From contig JANXOE010000155.1 of the NCBI GenBank assembly GCA_025353745.1, positions 1 to 47,341 of the forward strand: a stretch of 47,341 nucleotides of DNA. The letters are read 5' to 3'. Source of the DNA: Hymenobacter sp. Its GTDB lineage: Bacteria > Bacteroidota > Bacteroidia > Cytophagales > Hymenobacteraceae. The stretch's first letter is position 1. Each line of letters opens with the position of its first letter. The notes beneath the pieces were generated by a model. The model saw nothing but the letters and a program-made list of their open reading frames with translations. It did not search any database and was not told the origin of the DNA. Both the position numbers and the translations under genes were made by a program. This document shows, one piece after another, positions 40,908-47,341 of the stretch.

Positions 40908-41523
40908 GGACCGGGAGGAGGGAAAGCAGTGCTTCGACGCGCTGATTCAGGCGCTGGTGAGCAAACAGGGTTTGGTAGTCGGCGAGGCGGGCGGGGTTGA
41001 GCTTGTCGCGCAGCACGTCGGTGTTGAGGCGCAGGCCGGCGAAGTCGTCGGCGGTGCGTAGCTCGGGGTGCAGGTAGCAGTAGTCGAGCAGGGCCTTTTC
41101 GAGGTCGGCCATGAGCACAGGGCGGCCTGCGGCCGGGCGCAGCACCTCGTAGCCGAAGTACAGGCGTGGCAGCAGGTGCTGGTAGCGAAACGTGCCGATG
41201 GGCGTGTGGTACTCCTGGGTTTTGCGCGGGCTCACGGAGGTAAGCATGTACACGCCTTCGGGAATGAGGCCGTGGTAGGAAAAAGCCGTTTCTAAGGACA
41301 AGTAGGCGGGCTGGTAGATGCGGTTGGCAGTGAACCACAGCAGGGCCTCATCAACGGGCGTTTCGGTGAAGCGGTACCAGCGGTTTACGATGCGCTGCAG
41401 GTAGCCGCGGGCCTGCCACTCGACTAGGCGGCGCTTGTCGAAATCGGGGAAGACTTGGCGCAACTCGTGGCTGGAAACGAGGCCCTGGGCGGCGAAGCGG
41501 GAACGGACGGCGAGGTAGTTCAT
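40900..41523 (-). CDS. abiEi: AbiEi-type antitoxin
   Basis: A 207-aa protein with an N-terminal winged-helix region (LVSSHELRQVFPDFDKRRLV and GYLQRIVNRWYRF, the conserved R-G-x-Y/W-x-R/K element), and a C-terminal antitoxin domain with YLSLETAFSYHGLIPE and ADLEKALLDYCYLHPEL, as in AbiEi proteins. It probably binds its own promoter; a 15-bp palindrome lies 15 bp upstream of its start. It overlaps the toxin gene by 8 bp. Confidence 0.88.
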   Translation of the reverse strand: MNYLAVRSRFAAQGLVSSHELRQVFPDFDKRRLVEWQARGYLQRIVNRWYRFTETPVDEALLWFTANRIYQPAYLSLETAFSYHGLIPEGVYMLTSVSPRKTQEYHTPIGTFRYQHLLPRLYFGYEVLRPAAGRPVLMADLEKALLDYCYLHPELRTADDFAGLRLNTDVLRDKLNPARLADYQTLFAHQRLNQRVEALLSLLPVHA

Positions 41524-41537
41524 TTCTAAAAGTTGTT

Positions 41538-41552
41538 AAAGATAACATCTTT
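41538..41552. promoter_or_regulatory. palindrome at the abiE promoter, candidate operator
   Basis: AAAGATAACATCTTT is a 15-bp inverted repeat. On the minus strand it overlaps a TATCTTTA -7-like box, so binding of AbiEi would repress the operon. Operator role is inferred from AbiEi autoregulation in other species. Confidence 0.5.
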
Positions 41553-41617
41553 TGGAAATGAAACGAGCCAATACTAAGACTCACCACGCACTTCCACTAT
41601 ATATGCGCGGCAACTGG

Positions 41618-42067
41618 CTAACGGTGCCTGCCCCGTTGCATCTTGTTGATGACGTAGGTAACGACACCCCATACCTGGAAACGGTCGCCTAACAGGCTGG
41701 TGTCGGTGGGGCTGTGGTTGGGATTGTCGGGAATGAGCCAGTACCCATCAGTCCGCTTTACGAGCCGCTTGACGGTAAATTCGCCGTCGACGGCCGCTAC
41801 CACAATGTCGCCCGATTCGGGAGTGAGAGAGCAGTCGACGGCCATCAGGGCACCGGTGGCAATGTGCGAGGGCGCTCCGTCCATGCTGGTGCCCTGGACG
41901 CGGGCCAGATAAGTGGAGTCGGGATGGGGCACCAGCAGATTATTCAGGTCGATTTTGCTGATTGGCGACCCGTCGGCCAGGCTGGGGGTACCGGCCGGAA
42001 CGGGCGTTTCGCATTGGATGAGCCACAGGGGCTCACGGATGACCTGCAGAATTTCAACGGTAGTCAT
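41618..42067 (-). CDS. umuD: UmuD-like S24 peptidase
   Basis: A 149-aa protein that resembles UmuD: a cleavable VPAGTPSLADG segment (expected cut between Ala25 and Gly26), IDLNNLLVPHPDSTYLARVQ, GTSMDG with the catalytic Ser61, and GEFTVKRLV with the catalytic Lys100. UmuD is activated by RecA-stimulated self-cleavage after DNA damage and then serves DNA polymerase V. No umuC follows on this strand, since the next gene is abiEi, so it may act with a host UmuC or control something else. A palindrome in its promoter (42111-42127) may be a damage-response operator. Confidence 0.9.
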   Translation of the reverse strand: MTTVEILQVIREPLWLIQCETPVPAGTPSLADGSPISKIDLNNLLVPHPDSTYLARVQGTSMDGAPSHIATGALMAVDCSLTPESGDIVVAAVDGEFTVKRLVKRTDGYWLIPDNPNHSPTDTSLLGDRFQVWGVVTYVINKMQRGRHR

Positions 42068-42397
42068 AATGCTATCAGTGGGAGTGAATGGGCGTTTGTA
42101 ACTGCAATAATACTAATAATGTTAGTAGTTATTTGGCCAACATGATTAGTAGGGCATGTTTGTGAATAGCTGGAAATGGCCTCTGTAGTGAATCACGCGC
42201 CTTTTTGTATATTATAGTGAGCTAAAAAAACTTCGGTGAGACTGAATTCGGGCAGCATTCGATTAAACAGAATAACATCCAGATGCTTTGCGAGCGGTGC
42301 AACTTTGCCAAGAGCCTTGTTGAGCAGCAGGTTTTGACGGCGGTATTAGTCAGCCAAACAACGACCTTTGCAAACGAGCAATAAACCCCCTGTTGAA
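42068..42397. other. divergent promoter region between umuD and the 106-aa gene
   Basis: An AT-rich region of about 330 bp. It holds the umuD operator candidate (42111-42127), a nearby third TTAGTA (about 42146), and a GACCTTTG -7-like box at 42363-42370 ahead of the plus-strand operon. I see no gene in it. Confidence 0.5.
42111..42127. promoter_or_regulatory. 17-bp palindrome in the umuD promoter, candidate SOS operator
   Basis: TACTAA-TAATG-TTAGTA lies 44-60 bp upstream of umuD. It overlaps a minus-strand TATTATTG (42112-42105) that resembles a -7 box. Position and symmetry suit a LexA-type site, but the Bacteroidota LexA site is not something I can verify here. Confidence 0.5.
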
Positions 42398-42718
42398 ATG
42401 ACTGCTACGCTTTACTTGCCTAACCAGACGCCACAGCTGGTATCCGTCGAGGGGCTTACTATGCCGGACCCGGCAACCGGATTTGCGCGGGTGCCGGACC
42501 AGGTGCCGGGGCTACTGGGCTGCGCGCCAGGGCTGGTAGACGTGCTGGCCAGCGGGTCGGAGTATGTGGCCTACTCGGTGTTCGATAGTGAGGAGGGGGC
42601 GAACCCGGCAGCTATGGCTGCGGTGGCCGCCGTGTCGGGGGTAGCGTTTGATTTGGAGGATGAGGACGCGGTTTTGTGTGGGGCGGTGCTGGTGGTTCAG
42701 TGTAGCCAAGACTGTTAA
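42398..42718 (+). CDS. hypothetical phage-like protein
   Basis: A 106-aa protein from ATG 42398 (an in-frame start at 42368 would lie within the -7-like box). It begins MTATLYLPNQTPQLVSVEGL and ends with EDAVLCGAVLVVQCSQDC. It is rich in Ala/Val/Gly and acidic residues without a known motif. GC is higher than that of the next gene, which starts 8 bp after its stop, so it may be the resident first gene behind which the two nuclease-like genes were inserted. Confidence 0.55.
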   Translation: MTATLYLPNQTPQLVSVEGLTMPDPATGFARVPDQVPGLLGCAPGLVDVLASGSEYVAYSVFDSEEGANPAAMAAVAAVSGVAFDLEDEDAVLCGAVLVVQCSQDC

Positions 42719-42726
42719 GTACAATT

Positions 42727-44436
42727 ATGCATACGCAGCCTTGGAACCTGGATTTTTTGCGTGAGGAGATTAAGATAAGCATTGCAGACTTGGACAGGCT
42801 TATTAGGTCGAATCCTCCTTATATAACCTTGCTGGGGTTAATTAGGGAGTTAGACGTTCAGATTACGATTCCCTACCACGACGACAACATTACCAACCCT
42901 CCGCTGTCGCGCCTTTACAAATTCGGTTGGCAGCCATTGTTCAAGGAGTCGTATAAGCTTTTTGACATGAAGCCGCGGCCCATGCTTTTTCCATCAAGCA
43001 AGGAGCATATAGTCGATTCGAAAAAGCTTCTTCTTTTCTCGGGCAAGGTTGGAGTGTGTCAGCAGTATCTGGAGTATGTGAGGTATGGCATGGTTAAGGT
43101 TGCCGAAGTTGACTGCCGACACGTCAGATTTGAGCCAGGCCACGAATACTTTGGTATCGAGCGTTTTGATATGGAATATCGAAACCTGGTGGCCGAACAT
43201 GTCATAGGGGGAATTATCGAGGAACGCAAAACCCACCAGCTCAAACCTTTCGAGACTGTGCAGCCCTTAGTGAGGCAGACAGCTACGAGTCCAAAGCCGC
43301 AGTTCATGGCCTACAATGCCCCGGAGGAGGTGTGGGACTTTTTCAAACAACTAGGAAAATATCACCTTCTGCGATTGCAGGAACACGACAATTTCGGACC
43401 AGGAGACTTGTTCGGCAATTTGCCTTATCGTGTTTACGTTGACGCGGTAGAATATCTGATGGGTGTAGCGCTGATGCACAGTCACTATGCAATGGCAGTG
43501 CTTGAAAGTCATCCACAGACCCTGCTGGAAAACCTGCTTCCTTACCTCCGGCCCGATTCTTCTTTTATTGAGGAGTTGTGCCATCATCTGGACATCACCG
43601 CGGAGCAAGCTCGTCAGATTCTGGACTGTCTTACTTTAGACAGGTCTAACTACGAAGAGTATACCGACTTCACTGCAGCGGCACCACCGCCTTTTATCCG
43701 CATGTCTGAAGGGTGTCTGCTCCGGTCGGTTGCAGGGTGTTTAAATAATCCTTTCCAGTTACTCAACCATGAGTTGAAACGCCGCTACAGGAAGGACTAC
43801 GACAAGGCAAACAGTAACGAGGGTAAAGCCAGCAAAGAGGTTCAGTTTCGAGACGAGCTGTTCCATTTATTTCCTCAAGAGCATATTATCAAGCTTGATA
43901 GGGGAGTTAGATTGACTACGCTGCTCGGTAGGACAGATATTGATGCAGTACTCTATGATAAAATTGCCGGCACCGTTGCGCTGATACAGTTGAAATGGCC
44001 GGATGGGTACGGCGACTCCATGCGCCGCCGCGAAAGCGTCATGACGAATTATTACGACAAGGCTAATGGGTGGGTAGAAAAGGTCTATTCGTGGGTTAAG
44101 GAGTCGGATTCGAAAGAGGTTTTTGGCGCACTTCAAATCAAGGTTACCCGTGCAGAGCATGAAAATTTTAAGGGCGCTTACATAATTGTTCTGAACCGGA
44201 ACACCGCACACTTTACAAGTGGCGAGCCAAGCGAAAAAGCCGCCTGGAGCTCGTGGGCGCAACTCGTGGCCACTCTTGGAACCGGTATGAAGCATATGCC
44301 GGAAGACCCGTTAAGAGCTGCATACTCTTGCCTGCGGAATTTTGACCCAAAGCGCCGGACTGACAGGGGCGACGTGCCGCGACATGCGCCCTTCGATATG
44401 AAAATCGGCACGTCAAGACTTACAATGGACCATTAG
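42727..44436 (+). CDS. unknown 569-aa protein with PD-(D/E)XK-like motif
   Basis: No known family was recognised. The N-terminal 300 residues are mixed alpha/beta (FGWQPLFKESYKLFDMKPRP, then helical repeats with LMHSHYAMAVLESHPQTLLE). Around residues 370-420 it shows a nuclease-like series: VQFRDELFHLF (Glu), GRTDIDAVLYD (Asp, about residue 402), and TVALIQLKWPD (Q-x-K, about 418-422), the order of a PD-(D/E)XK core with Q in place of E. The C-terminal part includes AYIIVLNRNTAHFTSG. GC is low relative to neighbours. The next gene follows after 40 bp and carries a similar series, suggesting a two-protein system. Confidence 0.72.
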   Translation: MHTQPWNLDFLREEIKISIADLDRLIRSNPPYITLLGLIRELDVQITIPYHDDNITNPPLSRLYKFGWQPLFKESYKLFDMKPRPMLFPSSKEHIVDSKKLLLFSGKVGVCQQYLEYVRYGMVKVAEVDCRHVRFEPGHEYFGIERFDMEYRNLVAEHVIGGIIEERKTHQLKPFETVQPLVRQTATSPKPQFMAYNAPEEVWDFFKQLGKYHLLRLQEHDNFGPGDLFGNLPYRVYVDAVEYLMGVALMHSHYAMAVLESHPQTLLENLLPYLRPDSSFIEELCHHLDITAEQARQILDCLTLDRSNYEEYTDFTAAAPPPFIRMSEGCLLRSVAGCLNNPFQLLNHELKRRYRKDYDKANSNEGKASKEVQFRDELFHLFPQEHIIKLDRGVRLTTLLGRTDIDAVLYDKIAGTVALIQLKWPDGYGDSMRRRESVMTNYYDKANGWVEKVYSWVKESDSKEVFGALQIKVTRAEHENFKGAYIIVLNRNTAHFTSGEPSEKAAWSSWAQLVATLGTGMKHMPEDPLRAAYSCLRNFDPKRRTDRGDVPRHAPFDMKIGTSRLTMDH

Positions 44437-44476
44437 TTATGCCATTCAATGAGGTTGTTTCATAACGTTTGCTTTC

Positions 44477-46840
44477 ATGAACACACAATCGAATAGCAAC
44501 CAGCGGAGTGGCTCGCGTGGCAAGCGGCCGGAGATAAAGTTGGAGGCCGGGCTACCCTTTACCGTGCACCTCATTGAAGGAACCGCTGACAAGGAAATAA
44601 TGCTACGCTGGCGTGCAGAAATGCTTGCGTGGCTCAACGACCAGCACGAACGTCTTGAAGCGCTGCTGCTAAAGCACGACTCCTTTGACATGTTGGGCAA
44701 CCTCATCATGGTTGAAATGGCCAACGACCCGGAAACCTATAAGGAAACCGAGCATGAGGGATTATCAGCAGTAGTAGAATACATTGCCTTGGTCTATGCG
44801 GGGCACCCTTACAGCTCTGCAAACGACTTTCCGCGCGGGATGGACGAGGATGCAGTATTTGAGGCATCGGCTCGTGCGAAGCGCATTCTGTACGGTATAG
44901 CTGTCCATCACGCTTCCGAAGCCGCGCTAATTGATGACCGCGAGAGCGAGAAAAATCTTGACTTTTTTCGCTTCAAAACCATCAGCCACGAGATGTTCGT
45001 GCGCAATCCAACATACCCCCATCACCAGCGCCTTCACCTCGAACGATTGTTTAAACCGTTGGAGCAGTGGCTAATTGAACATGTCGGTTTCTGCGTGGCA
45101 GACCTGCTGAAGATAGAAGATGCCGTCAGGATAGTATGGACACAACACATCCACAAGCGGGCGGTGGATGAAGAACATGGTAGAAAAGAACTTACTCGAC
45201 TATCAGACGAGGCCCGGGCGGGCAAAACTGGCGGAAAGCACGATTTACCGCACATACGCCAACTTGCTGGGATGGATAGAACGCGGGCAGTGGGCATCAT
45301 CAAACAGATGAGCAGGACATGGCTTATGTCTTACATAGGCACCACTTTCGTCTTTACCAACGATGAGTTAGCCGAGGCCGCAGGTTTGCCCGCTGAACGG
45401 GTCGCAGCAGCTACCGATTATTTTGCAATCGACTTGGGCACTGGCCACCGAGGATTCAACATGTTCTCCCCAACCCACGAGTTGAAGAACAGACCGTTTT
45501 TGCGTCACGGAAAGGATATGCTGTATGTGGCTCCGGGCGCGCTCTTATGGGCTATTCAGCCGCAACTAGAAAATGCCATACAAGCGGTAAGCAAGGCTGG
45601 TGCCACGCAGAAAAACGCCTGGGTCAGTTATCAGAAAAGCCGGGGCGATTATTTGGAGCGCGAAACGATAGAACTTTTCAAAAACACGCTTAAACAGGCT
45701 GTGGCTTATCAGAGCCTAGCCTACACCATTACTGACGAAAAGGGCAAGAAGGTAACCACCGAATTAGATGGATTAATCATCTACGACACTACGCTTTTTC
45801 TCATCGAGGCCAAAGCTGGAAACTACATTCCTGCCGCTAAACGGGGTGGCAAGGAGAGCATTAAGACCGTGTTGAAAAAGTTGATTGGTGAGGCGCATGC
45901 GCAGGCCATGCGAGCGAAAAATCACATCACCAATAGCGAGGAATGCGAATTCACTTTGCCTGACAAAACTCAACTTAAACTAGCAGGTCGTGAGTTTTCC
46001 AGAATCATTCCAGTGGTGGTGACTTTGGAATCCTTGGATGTATTTAATGCCACGCTGCACGAAGTTGCTAAAACGGACCTGCTACCAGCTGGTGAATTGC
46101 CTTGGGTCGTGTCGCTCGACATTTTGCGTGTTATCAGCGAAATAAACGAGTTTCCTACTCAACTCATCCACTACCTCAAACGAAGGCTGCGGCTGAATGA
46201 ATTTCAGAAGTTTCATGCGCACGATGAGCTAGATTGGTTTGGATTGTACCTAAACGAGGGCTTGTACTATGAGCAAGACAAAGAAATTGATGATGCCGAT
46301 TTTGTCAACGTACAGTCTTTTACTGACCAGTTTGATGCCTACTACGCGCACAAACTCGGTATCCGGCAGAAGAGGGCTCCGCACCCCCGGCAGAAAATGC
46401 CTCGCCTTTTTAGGCAAATAATCCTTGAATTGGATGCAATGCCTCATCGTGGCCACTCTGAGGCTGTTTTAGCATTACTGGCCTGGGGCGATGAAGCAAG
46501 GAAGAGTTTCGTTGAAAACTTCGAATCCATTCGCAAGCGTACCAAATCGGACGGCAAACCTCACAGCTTTAGTTTCGGCACCAGCGGAGAATGTGGTCTT
46601 ACCTGCGTTTCCGATTTTTCAGCAAATTATGATGTTCGCATGAAGCGGCTGGTGCTTCAAGTAACGCTCAGAAAATATGAACAACGAGCAAGCAGTGGGC
46701 TTGGGATTTTAACCTTCGTTGACCAGCCCCACCTCATTCATGCCTGTTTTATAGACAGTCTGCCGTGGGAATACGATTCGGAAGTGGAAGCGATGGCCAA
46801 AGAAATGCTGAAACCATTTCAACCATTTCCGCCACGGTAA
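44477..46840 (+). CDS. unknown 787-aa protein with PD-(D/E)XK-like motif
   Basis: No known family was recognised. The N-terminal 370 residues are mainly helical and charged. In the middle lies a nuclease-like series: GDYLERETIELF (Glu, about residue 395), TTELDGLIIYD (Asp, about 430) and LFLIEAKAGNY (E-A-K, about 441-443), which is the NERD/Mrr-like PD-(D/E)XK pattern. The C-terminal 300 residues (HDELDWFGLYLNEGLYYEQD, then RGHSEAVLALLAWGDEARK) are unassigned. It follows the 569-aa gene after 40 bp on the same strand. Together they look like a two-gene defence cassette with both partners carrying nuclease-type cores. Confidence 0.75.
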   Translation: MNTQSNSNQRSGSRGKRPEIKLEAGLPFTVHLIEGTADKEIMLRWRAEMLAWLNDQHERLEALLLKHDSFDMLGNLIMVEMANDPETYKETEHEGLSAVVEYIALVYAGHPYSSANDFPRGMDEDAVFEASARAKRILYGIAVHHASEAALIDDRESEKNLDFFRFKTISHEMFVRNPTYPHHQRLHLERLFKPLEQWLIEHVGFCVADLLKIEDAVRIVWTQHIHKRAVDEEHGRKELTRLSDEARAGKTGGKHDLPHIRQLAGMDRTRAVGIIKQMSRTWLMSYIGTTFVFTNDELAEAAGLPAERVAAATDYFAIDLGTGHRGFNMFSPTHELKNRPFLRHGKDMLYVAPGALLWAIQPQLENAIQAVSKAGATQKNAWVSYQKSRGDYLERETIELFKNTLKQAVAYQSLAYTITDEKGKKVTTELDGLIIYDTTLFLIEAKAGNYIPAAKRGGKESIKTVLKKLIGEAHAQAMRAKNHITNSEECEFTLPDKTQLKLAGREFSRIIPVVVTLESLDVFNATLHEVAKTDLLPAGELPWVVSLDILRVISEINEFPTQLIHYLKRRLRLNEFQKFHAHDELDWFGLYLNEGLYYEQDKEIDDADFVNVQSFTDQFDAYYAHKLGIRQKRAPHPRQKMPRLFRQIILELDAMPHRGHSEAVLALLAWGDEARKSFVENFESIRKRTKSDGKPHSFSFGTSGECGLTCVSDFSANYDVRMKRLVLQVTLRKYEQRASSGLGILTFVDQPHLIHACFIDSLPWEYDSEVEAMAKEMLKPFQPFPPR

Positions 46841-46852
46841 TACACGGGGAAG

Positions 46853-47341
46853 TCAGCGACGTAGTTCATTGCCAAAATGCGAGAGCGGCAATCCGTGACG
46901 GCTGTTTCGAGTGTCATTAGCCACTAAGTCACTGAATACCCCGCGACGCATGGAACAGGCAGCAATCACCTCATCGGTGGCCCCGTTGCGGTGCTTGGCA
47001 ATGTCGAACAAAACCGTGTCAGCAGTCGATGTGCCATCCTCGTACTCGGTGATGTTGTAGTATTCGCCGCGCCAGAGGAAGACGATGCAGTCGGCGTCCT
47101 GCTCCAGGCTGCCGGACTCGCGCAGGTCGGAGAGGAGCGGGCGCTTCTCCACGTCGCGGGAAAGTTGGGAGAGGGCAATGACGGGGGCATTTAACTCTTT
47201 GGCCAACTCTTTCAGGCTGCGGCTGATGCTGCCGACCTCCTGCTCACGGTTGCCTTTCGTGTCGCCGCGCATGAGCTGGATATAGTCGACCAGGACCAGG
47301 CTCAGGAGCTGTTGGGCGTGGAGGCGGGCGCACTTGGCGCG
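46853..47341 (-). CDS. dnaB: replicative DNA helicase DnaB, C-terminal part (5' cut by window edge)
   Basis: The frame runs off the right edge; 162 residues are visible. They show [13 protein letters not shown] (Walker B), [34 protein letters not shown], and [20 protein letters not shown] followed by AKHRNG, in the order of the RecA-like domain of DnaB. Mobile elements often carry their own dnaB, so this could be an element copy or the host gene. The tail after the AKHRNG loop is about 35 residues. It faces the 787-aa gene with 12 bp between their stops. Confidence 0.9.
   Translation of the reverse strand, partial: RAKCARLHAQQLLSLVLVDYIQLMRGDTKGNREQEVGSISRSLKELAKELNAPVIALSQLSRDVEKRPLLSDLRESGSLEQDADCIVFLWRGEYYNITEYEDGTSTADTVLFDIAKHRNGATDEVIAACSMRRGVFSDLVANDTRNSRHGLPLSHFGNELRR

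Noticed and set aside
40066..42067. umuC next to umuD
   Set aside because: The strand after umuD holds only abiEi and abiEii; there is no polymerase gene.
15354..47341. Right attachment site or duplicated tRNA-Asn 3' end
   Set aside because: Reading by eye found no second copy of the tRNA end in the window.
15354..47341. Complete prophage or conjugative element
   Set aside because: No terminase, portal, capsid, tail, relaxase or VirB-type gene could be recognised in the visible part.

Overview
The window reads as a high-GC member of the Bacteroidota, most likely a Hymenobacter-type Cytophagales chromosome. The evidence is the set of Bacteroidota-restricted small proteins (DUF5522, DUF4295 beside rpmB and rpmG), promoters of the TTTG-N19/20-TAnnTTTG type instead of sigma70 boxes, the near absence of Shine-Dalgarno sites, and a GC-rich core codon usage. 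Genus is inference; no rRNA is present.

Core chromosome, 1-15353: a truncated alpha/beta hydrolase, a secreted unknown, ogt, a GH1-like glycosidase, a CDF metal transporter, an APC permease, a ParE-type toxin-antitoxin pair, a GNAT acetyltransferase with hemB, two related lipoprotein-like proteins, a DAO-type oxidoreductase with rocD, a DUF5522 protein, rpmB, rpmG, DUF4295, ftsY, a Rieske-like lipoprotein and tRNA-Asn.

Integrated element, about 15354 to beyond the right edge: a tyrosine recombinase starts 146 bp after tRNA-Asn, so the tRNA is the likely attachment site. The element is a mosaic. A left cargo segment (16.9-19.6 kb) holds TfoX-like, DNA-binding, SNase-like and two conserved unknown proteins. 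A lower-GC defence block (19.8-34.1 kb) holds an HNH nuclease, a C5-cytosine methyltransferase, a GHKL ATPase with a PD-(D/E)XK-like tail, Vsr, an unknown 579-aa protein, a UvrD-like helicase, DrmB, DrmA and a NERD-UvrD protein. A phage-like operon (34.6-38.2 kb, minus strand) ends in a RecE-like nuclease. A structured non-coding stretch (38.4-39.3 kb) is followed by a holin-like and M15 endolysin-like pair, an AbiE toxin-antitoxin pair, an orphan UmuD, and a three-gene operon whose last two genes are large unrecognised proteins with PD-(D/E)XK-like motifs. A DnaB helicase C-terminus runs off the right edge. I see no capsid, terminase, relaxase or type IV secretion gene in the window, so the element looks like a satellite, a degraded prophage or an island rather than a complete phage or conjugative element.

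Two candidates for undescribed systems stand out. The first is the DISARM-like composite at 20.8-34.1 kb: it has DrmA, DrmB and a cytosine methylase, but no recognisable DrmC or DrmE, and adds two UvrD-family helicases, a GHKL ATPase, Vsr and a 579-aa unknown. The second is the two-nuclease cassette at 42.7-46.8 kb. All function calls come from reading motifs by eye; no database search was possible.
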